In this document: in pieces, positions 37,643 through 46,990 of the stretch
How positions within the stretch are numbered: the stretch's first letter is position 1
Layout of the letters: every line of letters starts with the position of its first letter
From: Ignavibacteriales bacterium
GTDB taxonomy: Bacteria; Bacteroidota; Ignavibacteria; Ignavibacteriales; Ignavibacteriaceae
Assembly (NCBI GenBank): GCA_016707285.1
Contig: JADJIA010000005.1
Coordinates: forward strand, 496,001 to 560,000
Direction of reading: 5' to 3'
Length of the DNA: 64,000 bases
Made by a program: the position numbers and the translations under genes
The notes under the pieces: generated by a model
What the model was told of the DNA's origin: nothing
The model's input: the letters and a program-made list of their open reading frames with translations, nothing else
The model's database searches: none

Positions 37643-37864
37643 TTAATACTCGTCAGCATTGAAAAAGAAATCTTCATCAGTAGGATAATCGGGCCAAATA
37701 TCTTCTACAGATTCGTAGGGTTCATCGGAGTCCTCGAGTTCTTTCAGATTTTCAATAACTTCGAGAGGTGCACCGATGCGCTCTGCATAATCTATTAATT
37801 CCTCCTTCGAAGCCGGCCATGGAGCGTCCTCGAGGTACGATGCTAATTCTATAGTCCAAATCAT
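37643..37864 (-). CDS. DUF2795-type small acidic protein
   Basis: A 73-aa acidic protein (ELASYLEDAPWPASKEELIDYAERIGAPLEVIENLKEL followed by an Asp/Glu/Tyr-rich tail). The core PWPASKEELIDYAERIGAP matches DUF2795, a small helical family of unknown function found in many phyla, sometimes in stress contexts. It is encoded between an M23 peptidase and holB with short gaps (21 and 23 nt), so it belongs to the run. Confidence 0.8.
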   Translation of the reverse strand: MIWTIELASYLEDAPWPASKEELIDYAERIGAPLEVIENLKELEDSDEPYESVEDIWPDYPTDEDFFFNADEY

Positions 37865-37885
37865 AAACTGATCCCTATGTTGGTT

Positions 37886-38842
37886 TTACTTCGATTTATT
37901 AATAAAAGATTTTTCTTCATCAAAGAAAAAATCAGCCGGATTAAGGTGTTCACCATTATAAATTACTTCATAGTGAAGATGTGGCCCGGTGGAGATACCG
38001 GTGCTGCCAACTAAAGCAAGAAGGGTTCCTCTTGAAACACGATCACCTTTTTTAACAATTAATTTTGAACAATGTCCATAAAGTGTTTTATAACCGGATT
38101 CATGCGCTACAATCACGCAGAGCCCATAACCGCTGAAATTATCAGCCCGCTCAACTATTCCATCAGCGGTTGCATAAATTTCCTGTCCAAACTTTGATCC
38201 CATATCGAGACCTGTATGGAACTGTGGTTGACCCGTTACCGGATTTTTACGAGGACCAAAACTTGTGCGATTAAAATTTGCATCAATCGGCTTTATGGAG
38301 GGTATTCCACGCAAATAAGATGTTTTATCCACTAATGCAGATGATATATCTTTATTGAATTTTGATTGAATCTCAAGATTTTTTTCAAGGATTGCCAACA
38401 GATTGAAAGCATCATCGATATTAGTTGACAGTCCGGATGTGGAAATTGTATTCCTTTCATCCCCAGCAACCACACTTTCTTCTATTTTAAAGAAAGCACT
38501 GTCAAATCGAGGCAAATCATTCAGCTCACGGATTTCGTTATTCATACTGATTACGGTTGAAAGTCGCCCGTTAACCCTGTCAATTTCTTCTTTCAATTCA
38601 CTGATTTGTGCCCTTAGACGAACATTCTCATTTAAAATTGCAGAACCTGTCTCACCATCCAGGCTGTTTCCGGTAAAAAATCCAGATGTAATTAAAATCA
38701 CAAATGAAAGAACCGTGAAACTTATTATGACAGGGTAAACAGTTTTAAAAGAGGGAAATTTAAAGGTGCGTATTTTTAGTTCATGCCTGGAGATAAAATA
38801 ATATCTGCTCAGAAATCTATTCATAGAGTCGTGGAATATCAA
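37886..38842 (-). CDS. M23-family peptidoglycan endopeptidase-like protein
   Basis: A 318-aa membrane-anchored protein with a transmembrane helix (about residues 36-56), a coiled coil (about 70-100) and a C-terminal LytM domain. The zinc motif His of HTGLDMG, Asp four residues later and the HLHYEV motif are present; GHCSKLIVKKGDRVSRG is also typical. All metal ligands are kept, so it may be catalytic. The architecture resembles wall-cleaving or division-site factors of Bacteroidetes. A promoter of its own lies upstream. Confidence 0.9.
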   Translation of the reverse strand: MIFHDSMNRFLSRYYFISRHELKIRTFKFPSFKTVYPVIISFTVLSFVILITSGFFTGNSLDGETGSAILNENVRLRAQISELKEEIDRVNGRLSTVISMNNEIRELNDLPRFDSAFFKIEESVVAGDERNTISTSGLSTNIDDAFNLLAILEKNLEIQSKFNKDISSALVDKTSYLRGIPSIKPIDANFNRTSFGPRKNPVTGQPQFHTGLDMGSKFGQEIYATADGIVERADNFSGYGLCVIVAHESGYKTLYGHCSKLIVKKGDRVSRGTLLALVGSTGISTGPHLHYEVIYNGEHLNPADFFFDEEKSFINKSK

Positions 38843-38870
38843 TTTGTCAAACTATTTAAAATTTAATCTA

Positions 38871-38901
38871 CAAAACTACAAAACCGGGAGTGATAAACAA
38901 G
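38871..38901 (-). promoter_or_regulatory. Bacteroidetes-type promoter of the M23 gene
   Basis: On the minus strand CTTG (38901-38898) and TAGTTTTG (38878-38871) are 19 nt apart, matching TTG-N19-TAnnTTTG. The -7 element ends 28 nt before the ATG at 38842, inside the 65-bp gap after hprK. Confidence 0.6.
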
Positions 38902-38907
38902 CATTTC

Positions 38908-39905
38908 TTATTCAAAATCGTGCTCAAAATAGTCAATTCCCCTCTCATAATTATCATTTCCGGGATTTTTAAGTCTTTGTTCCAACCTGGATCTGAAAAC
39001 CTTCGCACTATCATAACCATAGTGTTTCAGCAGATAGTTTAGAGCAATCACTTCAGTGATAACCGTAATGTTCTTTCCCGGGACAATTGGAAGCTTCACA
39101 AAAGGAAGTTCAACATCCATTAAAGACTGGAAACTATCATCAAGTCCTGTTCTTGTGTATTCGTGATCAGGATTCCAAATTTCGAGATCAACAATAACTT
39201 CAATTCTTTTTTGATACCTGATTGCCCTAATTCCAAACATTTTTCGACATTAATGAGACCAAGTCCTCTTATCTCCATAAAATGCTTCGAAATATCGGTG
39301 CCTGACCCCATCAGAATCCCCTCCCCTTTCCTCGTGGCAATCACAACATCATCAGCTACAAGCCGGTGACCCCTCTCAATAAGATCGAGAGCAACTTCAC
39401 TTTTACCAACACCGGAGTGTCCCATAAACAATATTCCCACTCCGTAAACATCAACGAGTGAAGCATGTAATGAGACCTGTGGCAGAAATTGATCATCAAG
39501 GAAATCACTTATAAAAAAACTTAATCGTGTGGTTGAATCCGGGGAGCCAAAAATTGAGATACTGTATTTTTCCGCCAACTCAATCATTTCCGGAAAGGGT
39601 TTAATCCCGTTGGTCATGATTATACAGGGGACGTTAAAAGTAAATATTCTTTCCAGAGCCATTATCCTTGCTTCCTCTGTAAGCGAAGAAAGGTATCTAA
39701 TCTCGGTGTTTCCGAATATCTGGATCCTGGTGTGGGAGAATAAATCAACAAACCCGGCTAAAGCCAAGCCGGGTCTGTGAAGATTAGGTTCAATAATTAA
39801 CCGTTCAAATCCACGGTTTCCCGTAAAATTAACGATCTTAAATTTGCCAGTTATTTTGTTAAAAAAGAATTCAACTGTAATATTTTTTTTGGTTATCAGT
39901 TCCAA
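38908..39905 (-). pseudogene. hprK: HPr kinase/phosphorylase, frameshifted
   Basis: Bifunctional enzyme that phosphorylates and dephosphorylates Ser46 of HPr. The first frame (TTG at 39905) has H147 in LHASLVDVYG, Walker A GHSGVGKS (162-169), an Asp pair ADD (about 184-186) and the signature MEIRGLGLINV (210-220). It then leaves frame at the A5 run 39240-39244, and the other frame continues MFGIRAIRYQKRIEV through the C-terminal helix. One extra base would fuse them as INVEKMFGIRAIR, matching the family, for about 332 aa. All catalytic residues are kept. It follows hpf by 3 nt; no HPr or PTS gene is in the window. Confidence 0.87.
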
Positions 39906-39908
39906 ATA

Positions 39909-40238
39909 CTAAAGCTCCGGATCAATTTTTGGTTCTATCTTTTTGACAGCCTGTTGTTTTGATTTCCTTTTCACTATTTGCTTTTGGATCTTTTCAACCG
40001 CTGCTTTAACGCTTTTTGCATACTCGTCAGAGTCGTCTTTTGCCGTTAAAACTGTGCCAGGGAGTTTTACAATCAACTCGACTTCCTTGATGCTATCTTT
40101 TGAATTTTGATAGCTAAGGATAACTTCCACATCGAGTATTTCATCGGAAAACTTCTGCAGAGAAAGAACCTCTTCTTTGATTATCTCTTTTAGAGTATCT
40201 CTTGCAGTGAATTTTCTTGCTGTTATCTGGATATTCAT
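39909..40238 (-). CDS. hpf: Short-form ribosome hibernation factor HPF/RaiA
   Basis: Binds the 30S decoding site to stabilise idle ribosomes. The 109-aa protein has the beta-alpha-beta fold: a first strand MNIQITARKFTARDTLKEII, then KFSDEILDVEVILS and a basic helix EYAKSVKAAVEKIQKQIVKRKSK. It lacks the C-terminal dimerisation domain of long HPF. It lies 17 nt after the Xer gene and is followed by hprK, a Bacteroidetes-like order. Confidence 0.9.
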   Translation of the reverse strand: MNIQITARKFTARDTLKEIIKEEVLSLQKFSDEILDVEVILSYQNSKDSIKEVELIVKLPGTVLTAKDDSDEYAKSVKAAVEKIQKQIVKRKSKQQAVKKIEPKIDPEL

Positions 40239-40255
40239 GGTACCTCCCGAATAAT

Positions 40256-41152
40256 TTATGACTTTGGGTGAGCTTTTTTATAAATACTTCGCAACCTCTC
40301 GATACTTACATGAGTGTAAATCTGAGTGGTTGAAAGATTTTCATGACCTAAAATTTCTTTAATCGCCAGCAAATCTGCGCCATTATCAAGCATATGAGTA
40401 GCTGAACTGTGTCGCAAAACATGTGGACTTCTTTTTTCGATATCTGTTATGTTAGACAGATATTCGTTAACAATCCGATAAATATACTTAACATTCACCT
40501 CCTTACCAAGATGGTTAACTAGAAAACGAGGGTTAACAAAACATTTTTCCTTAAATTCTTTATAATCGCTGAGCACCTGCAATGAGACTCTCCCCACAGG
40601 CACTAATCTTGTCTTCGAACCTTTTCCGGTAACTCTAATTGAACTGCCGTTAAAATCGATATCCTGGGTTTTTATCGAACAGACTTCAGAAACCCGAAGA
40701 GAACAACCATACAGCAATTCAAGAATCGCACTGTGTAATAAAACTTTATATTCTTTTTGCTCTAACTTTGGCGCAAGAGCAGTGGTTTTCACAAATTCCT
40801 TATCGGAAATGATTTCAGGAAGTTTCCTTCTGAACTTTGGATTTTTAATATCTTTTACAAAATTATATTCAATCAATTCTTTTTCAAGCAGATATTCAAA
40901 AAACATCCTGACTGTTGTCATTTTTCTTGCGATGGACGATTTATCCAATCCACTTGATCCAAGACTCCCTAAAAATCTTTTTACAATTTTAACACTGACC
41001 TGATCAACAGAAGTTATTTTAATCCTTTCACAAAAAATCAGAAAATCTTCCAGATCATTGGTATAAGCAATTACAGTATTTGTCGAAGACTTTTTTGAAT
41101 GTACTAAAAAATCTTCAAAACCGGTGCAAGCTTGTTTCAGATTAACAGTCAC
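40256..41152 (-). CDS. Xer-type tyrosine recombinase
   Basis: Resolves chromosome dimers at dif. The 298-aa protein has a core-binding SAM-like domain (about 5-92) and a catalytic domain with the full set Arg153, Lys177, His244, Arg247, His270 and Tyr279. The boxes SLRVSEV, HVLRHSSATHM and GHENLSTTQIYTHV are typical of XerC/XerD, and the location next to hpf and ybeY argues for the housekeeping recombinase rather than an integrase. Whether it is XerC or XerD is not resolved. GTG start. Confidence 0.9.
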   Translation of the reverse strand: MTVNLKQACTGFEDFLVHSKKSSTNTVIAYTNDLEDFLIFCERIKITSVDQVSVKIVKRFLGSLGSSGLDKSSIARKMTTVRMFFEYLLEKELIEYNFVKDIKNPKFRRKLPEIISDKEFVKTTALAPKLEQKEYKVLLHSAILELLYGCSLRVSEVCSIKTQDIDFNGSSIRVTGKGSKTRLVPVGRVSLQVLSDYKEFKEKCFVNPRFLVNHLGKEVNVKYIYRIVNEYLSNITDIEKRSPHVLRHSSATHMLDNGADLLAIKEILGHENLSTTQIYTHVSIERLRSIYKKAHPKS

Positions 41153-41174
41153 AGAATATCTAAAAGTTACTTGT

Positions 41175-41609
41175 TTATATAATAAATAATTTTGGATAAA
41201 GCAATTCTACAAGCCTGTCTTCTTCACTTTTCATGATTCTTTTTGTCTCTTCCTCGGTGTCATTATAACCAATCAGGTGCAAAATCCCATGAATCACCAA
41301 CCTTAACAACTCACTTTCAACAGAAACTTCAAATCTTTCAGCGTTCTCCATTGCAACTTCACTGCAAATTATAAGTTCACCATCAATTCCTTCATCGGAA
41401 TTTTCATATTCAAAAGTTATAATATCGGTTGGAAAATCGTGTTTAAGGTGTTCTTTATTGATCTCATGAATTATCTCTTTGGAAACAAAAGAGATTTCAA
41501 GGTAAGAGAACCTACAATCTTTTATTTTGGAGACTTCATTAACTATCGTTTTAACGACAGTTTTTGTTAAAGCCGGTTTGGAATGTATTTCAATATCGAT
41601 ATTTTTCAT
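41175..41609 (-). CDS. ybeY: Endoribonuclease YbeY
   Basis: Metal-dependent RNase for 16S rRNA maturation and ribosome quality control. The zinc region reads HGILHLIGYND: the first two His of the H-x3-H-x5-H motif are present and the third is Asp, a substitution I recall from Bacteroidetes YbeY. The upstream part EINKEHLKHDFPTDIITFEY is typical. At 144 aa it has the normal length. It starts 2 nt after the carbonic-anhydrase gene ends and 22 nt before the Xer gene. Confidence 0.92.
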   Translation of the reverse strand: MKNIDIEIHSKPALTKTVVKTIVNEVSKIKDCRFSYLEISFVSKEIIHEINKEHLKHDFPTDIITFEYENSDEGIDGELIICSEVAMENAERFEVSVESELLRLVIHGILHLIGYNDTEEETKRIMKSEEDRLVELLYPKLFII

Positions 41610-41611
41610 GC

Positions 41612-42163
41612 TTATTCCGATTGATTGTCGCGTAGAATCGATTGTTGACTTTCTTTTGCAATCTCAAAATAATGATAAGCACTTTTTTCGAAATAAGCAA
41701 GTTCTTTATCACTTAAACTTCGAATTAATTTTGCAGGTGTTCCAGCGTACATATAACCCGACTTAATTATCATCCCCGGAGTAACAACTGAGCCTGCAGC
41801 TACTATTGAATTTTTTTCCACCAAAGCACCATCCAGGACGATAGCTCCGATCCCCACGAGAGAAAAATCTTCCACAGTGCAGGCATGTAAGTTAGCCATA
41901 TGACCAACCGTAACAAAACTGCCAATCGTTAAGGGGTAATCCTCACCTGTTACATGAAGAACCGAACCATCCTGAATATTTGTATATTCACCAATCTTAA
42001 TTGATTGAACATCTCCTCTCAAAACAGAGTTGTACCAGAGTGAAGAGCCCTTGCCCACCGTTACATCACCAATAATTCTCACTCCATCAGCAATAAATAC
42101 TGATTCGTGAATATTCGGAAATCTTGCATTGTAAGAATGAATTGATATTTCTTTTATTTTCAT
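41612..42163 (-). CDS. Gamma-carbonic anhydrase family hexapeptide protein
   Basis: A 183-aa left-handed beta-helix protein with hexapeptide turns throughout. The three presumed zinc His are present: one in VLHVTG and two in VGHMANLHAC. RGDVQSIKIGEYTNIQDGS is the family signature. Close relatives (YrdA, PaaY) are weakly or not active as carbonic anhydrases, so activity is uncertain. Confidence 0.88.
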   Translation of the reverse strand: MKIKEISIHSYNARFPNIHESVFIADGVRIIGDVTVGKGSSLWYNSVLRGDVQSIKIGEYTNIQDGSVLHVTGEDYPLTIGSFVTVGHMANLHACTVEDFSLVGIGAIVLDGALVEKNSIVAAGSVVTPGMIIKSGYMYAGTPAKLIRSLSDKELAYFEKSAYHYFEIAKESQQSILRDNQSE

Positions 42164-42176
42164 CTTTTTTCCGGGT

Positions 42177-43772
42177 TTATTTCAGTTTTGCAATTTTGGA
42201 TGCTTCTGCAAAAAGTGATAATGCTTTTACCACCACTGCATCATAACTTGAAGAAACATAAAAGTATCCTTGTTGATTCCAAATAAACTTCGCAATTTCG
42301 GCTTTAATTCTGTTTTTCATGTAATCACCGCTTGCAATCTCGGCTCTTATCCCGGATTCGGGAATTACAACATTTGCAAATTCGTAGAAACCATTAATGT
42401 CGTTGGCATTAAACTCGAAGTCTTTTTGAAACGCCACCACATCCTTAAAATTCTTTTTCGTCTCTGTTCCGTTCACTTCATACCACTTAAGAGATGCCTG
42501 TGAAAAAAAGTTGTTTTTAAGAAGTTCAAGAGCAGTTTTTTTATTCTTAAATTCACTGACAAAATAATCGGGAGTTATTCCCCCACCGCCATAAACTTTT
42601 CGTCTCATTGGTGTAAGATATGCAGGCATATCTTTTGCCGAGTCGAGTTCATGGTTTAAATTATCGCCGGTTTCATCCTCCCTGTTCTCAATTTCAGAGT
42701 AATAATCTTCTTTGTTTTCATAATCTCGCTGAATTGATCTTCCAAGGGGAGTAAAATATTTTGCGATAGTCAGCCTTATGGCAGAACCATCTTGAAGTTG
42801 TAATTGCTGTTGAACAAGCCCTTTGCCAAAACTTCTCTCACCCACTACCAAACCTCTATCCCAATCCTGAATTGCACCGGCAAGGATTTCCGATGCTGAT
42901 GCACTTGCCCTGTTAATTAACACAACAAGCGGCATCTTTTCGAATGGATATGATTCTTCCGCAGCAAAAGTTTCATTTGCCTGTGAAATTCTTCCTTTTG
43001 TAAAAACAATCAGTTTTCTCCCGGTTAAAAAATAATCTGCGATTTTTACCGCTTCATTTAAGTATCCGCCCGTGTTGTTTCGCAGGTCGATCATCACCTG
43101 TTTCATTCCTTGTTTTTGGAGTGCTTTAAGCACATCAAGAACTTCCTGTGAAGTTTTTTCCCCAAAACGAACGATATTAAAATAACCAGTGACTGAATCG
43201 AGCATAAAGCTGGCAGTAACTGATTTTACCGGTATTTTTCCTCTTTTGATCACAATTGGGAAGATATCTTTACGACCATAGCGTGAGATGTGAACCTTGA
43301 CACTCGTTCCTGATTTCCCTTTTATTTTTTTTCTAATTTGATCGGTGTCAAGGGAAATAGCGGAAGAATCGTCAACCTTTATCAACTTATCCCCGGGAAG
43401 AACTCCTGCTGATGCACTCGGTCCCCCTTGTAATACGGTGATTATATTAATCGTGTCTTTGATTATCTGAAATTCAATCCCTATACCCTCAAATTCTCCT
43501 TTCATCTCCTCTTCATTACCTTGAACTTCATCAGTCGTCAGATAAATGCTGTGTGGATCAAGTTGAGATAAAATTCCTTCAATAGCACTCCGGCTCAATG
43601 CCGAGTCAGAGATATCATCAACATAGAGCTTTTGTATGAGATTGTAGGCTTCCTCTACCTTGTTTTTATCACCCCCAAAAATGGAGGAACCACCGGATAT
43701 TTGATCGTAAAGAGTGTATATAGATACAAATATCACAATTAAAACCAGTGCTTTCACAAATTTGTTTTCCAT
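42177..43772 (-). CDS. S41-family C-terminal processing protease
   Basis: A 531-aa periplasmic protease with an N-terminal membrane anchor (about 7-22), a PDZ domain (about 85-165) and the S41 core. The Ser-Lys dyad is in NRASASASEI and ERSFGKGLVQ. Tail-specific proteases (CtpA/Prc) cut exposed C-termini of envelope proteins. The C-terminal 150 aa, with GGGGITPDYFVS, match a Bacteroidetes-type extension. It lies between a glycosyltransferase and the carbonic-anhydrase gene with gaps of 15 and 13 nt. Confidence 0.92.
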   Translation of the reverse strand: MENKFVKALVLIVIFVSIYTLYDQISGGSSIFGGDKNKVEEAYNLIQKLYVDDISDSALSRSAIEGILSQLDPHSIYLTTDEVQGNEEEMKGEFEGIGIEFQIIKDTINIITVLQGGPSASAGVLPGDKLIKVDDSSAISLDTDQIRKKIKGKSGTSVKVHISRYGRKDIFPIVIKRGKIPVKSVTASFMLDSVTGYFNIVRFGEKTSQEVLDVLKALQKQGMKQVMIDLRNNTGGYLNEAVKIADYFLTGRKLIVFTKGRISQANETFAAEESYPFEKMPLVVLINRASASASEILAGAIQDWDRGLVVGERSFGKGLVQQQLQLQDGSAIRLTIAKYFTPLGRSIQRDYENKEDYYSEIENREDETGDNLNHELDSAKDMPAYLTPMRRKVYGGGGITPDYFVSEFKNKKTALELLKNNFFSQASLKWYEVNGTETKKNFKDVVAFQKDFEFNANDINGFYEFANVVIPESGIRAEIASGDYMKNRIKAEIAKFIWNQQGYFYVSSSYDAVVVKALSLFAEASKIAKLK

Positions 43773-43787
43773 TTTATTCCAATTTCA

Positions 43788-44528
43788 TCATCTGACTTGT
43801 TTCCATTCTTTTGAAATGCTTCGATTTCGAAACATTATTGAAAGCGCGTTTAAAGTCCAGATTGAAGTTACTTTTAAATAGCCAAGTTTTCTAAACCTCC
43901 TCGGAGATTCATAAACCTTTATTTTTTTAGAATATTCTACATTACCAAGTTTAATAAGACGGTTAAAAAGATCAAAATCCTCTCCTGCAGGAAGGTCTTG
44001 ATTAAAACCACCAATTTTTTTAAAATCGTTGCTTCTTACAATGATACATTCTCCCCTGCCCATTCCCAACCGAAAAATATTTAACAATCTGAAATAATGA
44101 TTGTAAAACAGATGAAACATTCTGTCGATCAGTTTCTCTTCTTCAGGAAAAGTTTCGACCCATGCTGCGACTGCGATTAGTTTCCGATCATGACTAAACA
44201 TATCGTCTATAACCGCTGTAAGAGCCCCGGGAGAGGCAAAAAGTACATCAGCGTTACAGAATATCAATATATCACCGGAAGCCGCCCACGCCCCTGAATT
44301 CCTTCCGGATGCGATATTATTTACCACTTCCCTGCTTACATCAATGATTTTATCAACCCTGCTTTTACATAACTCAACTGATTTGTCAGAACTTCCACCA
44401 TCGGCAATTATGAGCTCAACAGAGTTTTGAGTTTTTGTAATAATTGAAAGATTGTCAAGTAATCCCGGAAGCAGTTTTTCTTCATTTAGAACAGGTACAA
44501 TGATACTAAAAGTTAGTTGCCCTGTCAA
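43788..44528 (-). CDS. Family 2 glycosyltransferase
   Basis: A 246-aa GT-A enzyme. SIIVPVLNEEKLLPGLLDNL marks the nucleotide-sugar fold, IIADGGSSDKS the first Asp and FCNADVLF the DxD-like site. A C-terminal part with GGFNQDLPAGEDFDLFNRL is typical of GT2 enzymes of the rSAM/selenodomain-associated or polysaccharide type. TTG start, overlapping the DUF2279 gene by 4 nt. The sugar is unknown. Confidence 0.84.
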   Translation of the reverse strand: MTGQLTFSIIVPVLNEEKLLPGLLDNLSIITKTQNSVELIIADGGSSDKSVELCKSRVDKIIDVSREVVNNIASGRNSGAWAASGDILIFCNADVLFASPGALTAVIDDMFSHDRKLIAVAAWVETFPEEEKLIDRMFHLFYNHYFRLLNIFRLGMGRGECIIVRSNDFKKIGGFNQDLPAGEDFDLFNRLIKLGNVEYSKKIKVYESPRRFRKLGYLKVTSIWTLNALSIMFRNRSISKEWKQVR

Positions 44529-45469
44529 AAGGCCAGTCCAAAAAAGGCAACGCCATTGGTTATTCTAACAGCAGGCATCGGAAATTTAATAAAACCAAAA
44601 GAATTTTTCCACATTTGCCATATTGGACCAAAAAGAGGGAGCGTTTCGTAGTCAAAATCGAAACCTATGTAGATGTCGGATTTCCCACCCCCTCTTCCAT
44701 CAAGCTCTCTGACTCCGTAGCCAACCGTTAACATCAGAAAATCGGGCCAAAATTTTTCAAATTCTTTTCCAAACAAATTGTTAACCCTAACCGACAACCA
44801 GAATTTTTGCCCTTCATAGTCATCAACCACAATCAATTTCTGCCCTGCATTATGCCCCTCTTTTCCAAGATTAGTTGGTAAATAGCTAAATCTTGGTTGG
44901 AAATTGTAAAGAAAGGGATAATAATATTGAAACACAGGATAGGCGGCACCGGCGACATCCATAATTGCATCACCTGTACTAAAACCCCACTGTTTCGCAA
45001 AACCATCCTCAAATTCGACATAAAGTTGAAACAACAAGGCGGCGGCAGATGAGATCCATATTCCGGTGCCATAATCAACCCTTGCTGCTTCAAGTCCTAC
45101 AGAAAAAGCGTGCGCGAGAATTGCCGGAGCAAAAAAGTGTCCAACTTTATCTATTGATAGAGCGTAGTCCCAGTCGTCTATTATCCTGAATTCCCCCCTT
45201 TCCCCACTCCACCATGCATTTTGCTGATAGAGATGAATTCCAACAATCGATCCAACATAAGCAGTACCCAAACCCCCAAGAAGAAGATAGTCAGGTTTTG
45301 GAAATTCAAGTTTTGGGTTTACCTGATTTAATGCAGGAAGAGAATCAGAATTTAAAGAAAGTTTAATTTCTGTGAGGGAAGGAATAATTAAAGTTTTGCC
45401 GCTGTCGGTTTGCGGCAAAACTTCAAAAACAAATAACAGTATGAATAATGATAGATTCGAAAATCTCAC
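44525..45469 (-). CDS. DUF2279 outer-membrane-associated protein
   Basis: A 314-aa protein with a signal peptide (SLFILLFVFEVLPQ). The central region, IDKVGHFFAPAILAHAF and EFEDGFAKQWGFSTGDAIMDVAGAAYP, and the later DDYEGQKFWLSVRVN / WPDFLMLTVGYGVREL match DUF2279, a Bacteroidetes family of unknown function. GTG start, overlapping the lysS stop by 1 nt. The two genes may be co-translated. Confidence 0.8.
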   Translation of the reverse strand: MRFSNLSLFILLFVFEVLPQTDSGKTLIIPSLTEIKLSLNSDSLPALNQVNPKLEFPKPDYLLLGGLGTAYVGSIVGIHLYQQNAWWSGERGEFRIIDDWDYALSIDKVGHFFAPAILAHAFSVGLEAARVDYGTGIWISSAAALLFQLYVEFEDGFAKQWGFSTGDAIMDVAGAAYPVFQYYYPFLYNFQPRFSYLPTNLGKEGHNAGQKLIVVDDYEGQKFWLSVRVNNLFGKEFEKFWPDFLMLTVGYGVRELDGRGGGKSDIYIGFDFDYETLPLFGPIWQMWKNSFGFIKFPMPAVRITNGVAFFGLAF

Positions 45470-46980
45470 TACTTCAAAGGCTTCATGGTTGGAAAAAGAA
45501 TCACATCTCTGATTGAAGGTTGATTCGTTAAAAGCATTACAAGCCTGTCAATCCCAACGCCAAGTCCGGCGGTTGGAGGCATTCCATACTCGAGAGCTCT
45601 AACAAAATCCTCATCAATCACCTGAGCTTCATCGTCACCTTGATCTTTTTGTTTTAATTGATCTTCAAACCGTTCCCTTTGATCGATTGGGTCGTTCAAC
45701 TCACTAAAGGCATTACAAATTTCTCTACCAAGCACAAATCCTTCAAATCTCTCAACCAGGCCCTCTTTTTCACGATGTTTTTTCGCAAGAGGCGAAGTGA
45801 CAACGGGATAATCGATCACAAATGTGGGTTGAACCAGTTCACTCTGAGTGGTAATCTCAAAAAGTTCGTCAATTATTTTGCCACGACTCTGTAACTTGTC
45901 TGTATCGATGCCATATTTTTTAGCCACGGCAAGAACTTCTTCATCAGTCGCGGATAAAAAATCAACACCGGTTTTCACTTTTAATGAATCCACCATTGAA
46001 ACCCGTTTCCAGGGTGCCTGGAAATTTACAAGGGTACCATCAATCTCAAACTCAGTTGTTCCATAAACTGATTGACAGATATGGCCTACCATCTCTTCCA
46101 CAAACGACATCATCCATTCGTAATCTTTATAGGCTACATACACTTCCATCATGGTGAATTCAGGATTATGAGTTTTATCCATCCCTTCATTCCTGAAATC
46201 TTTGGAAATCTCATAAACACCATCAAAGCCACCAACGATTAACCTCTTTAAATAGAGTTCATCGGCGATACGAAGGTAAAGAGGAATATTAAGCGCATTG
46301 TGGTGTGTAACAAATGGTCTTGCCGATGCTCCGCCATATATTGATTGAAGAGCCGGCGTCTCAACTTCAAGAATTCCCTTTTCGTCAAGAAATCTTCTCA
46401 TCGCAGAGATTATTTTAGAACGGGTTACAAATACTTTTTTAACATCAGGATTGAGAATCAGGTCAAGATATCTTTGACGGTATCTGAGTTCTTTGTCGGC
46501 AAACTGATCGTATATAACTTTGTTGCCTTCTTCATCGATAATCTCCTTTGGCACAGGCACAGGACGGATCGACTTTGTGAGAAGTTTCAAATCAGTCGCA
46601 TGAACAGATGTTTCACCTGTTTTTGTCTTAAAAACATATCCCTCTACACCGATGATATCACCGATATCAAACAGTTTAAAGTTTTCGTACTGATCGGGCA
46701 TATCATCGCGACGAAGATATATCTGAATTTTACCTGTTTTATCCTGAATATGGGTAAAGGAGGCCTTCCCCATTCTTCTGATGGTTACAATTCTACCAGC
46801 TATTTTTACTGTAATCCGGTCTTCTGAGTCTGAATATTGCTCAAGAATTGTCTGCGAATCAGAATCAACATCGAAGCTATAATCGAAGGGATTCACTCCC
46901 CTGCTGCGTAATTCATCAAGTTCTTCAAGTCGTCTTTTCATCAATGAGTTCAGATCATCGTGTGTCTGAATATTTTCCAA
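45469..46980 (-). CDS. lysS: Lysyl-tRNA synthetase, class II
   Basis: Charges tRNA-Lys. The N-terminal OB fold (about 55-150) has KIAGRIVTIRRMGKASF, followed by the class II catalytic core with motif 1 (FLDEKGILEVETPAL), motif 2 (FRNEGMDKTHNPEFTMME) and motif 3 (GLGVGIDRLVML). At 503 aa it is normal. TTG start. The stop overlaps the DUF2279 start, and dacB ends 10 nt upstream. Confidence 0.96.
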   Translation of the reverse strand: MENIQTHDDLNSLMKRRLEELDELRSRGVNPFDYSFDVDSDSQTILEQYSDSEDRITVKIAGRIVTIRRMGKASFTHIQDKTGKIQIYLRRDDMPDQYENFKLFDIGDIIGVEGYVFKTKTGETSVHATDLKLLTKSIRPVPVPKEIIDEEGNKVIYDQFADKELRYRQRYLDLILNPDVKKVFVTRSKIISAMRRFLDEKGILEVETPALQSIYGGASARPFVTHHNALNIPLYLRIADELYLKRLIVGGFDGVYEISKDFRNEGMDKTHNPEFTMMEVYVAYKDYEWMMSFVEEMVGHICQSVYGTTEFEIDGTLVNFQAPWKRVSMVDSLKVKTGVDFLSATDEEVLAVAKKYGIDTDKLQSRGKIIDELFEITTQSELVQPTFVIDYPVVTSPLAKKHREKEGLVERFEGFVLGREICNAFSELNDPIDQRERFEDQLKQKDQGDDEAQVIDEDFVRALEYGMPPTAGLGVGIDRLVMLLTNQPSIRDVILFPTMKPLK

Positions 46981-46990
46981 GGTAGCTCCT

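Noticed and set aside
39225..39260. Programmed ribosomal frameshifting in hprK
   Set aside because: The codons at the break do not form a standard X-XXY-YYZ slippery heptamer; GAA would not re-pair after a -1 slip. Indel error is simpler.
40256..41152. Tyrosine recombinase as a sign of a mobile element or integron
   Set aside because: Complete Xer signature, housekeeping neighbours (hpf, ybeY) and no att-like repeats, cargo genes or base-composition change.
46345..46827. 160-aa reading frame on the plus strand opposite lysS
   Set aside because: It is a shadow of the conserved lysS gene; no family, no SD and low-complexity composition.
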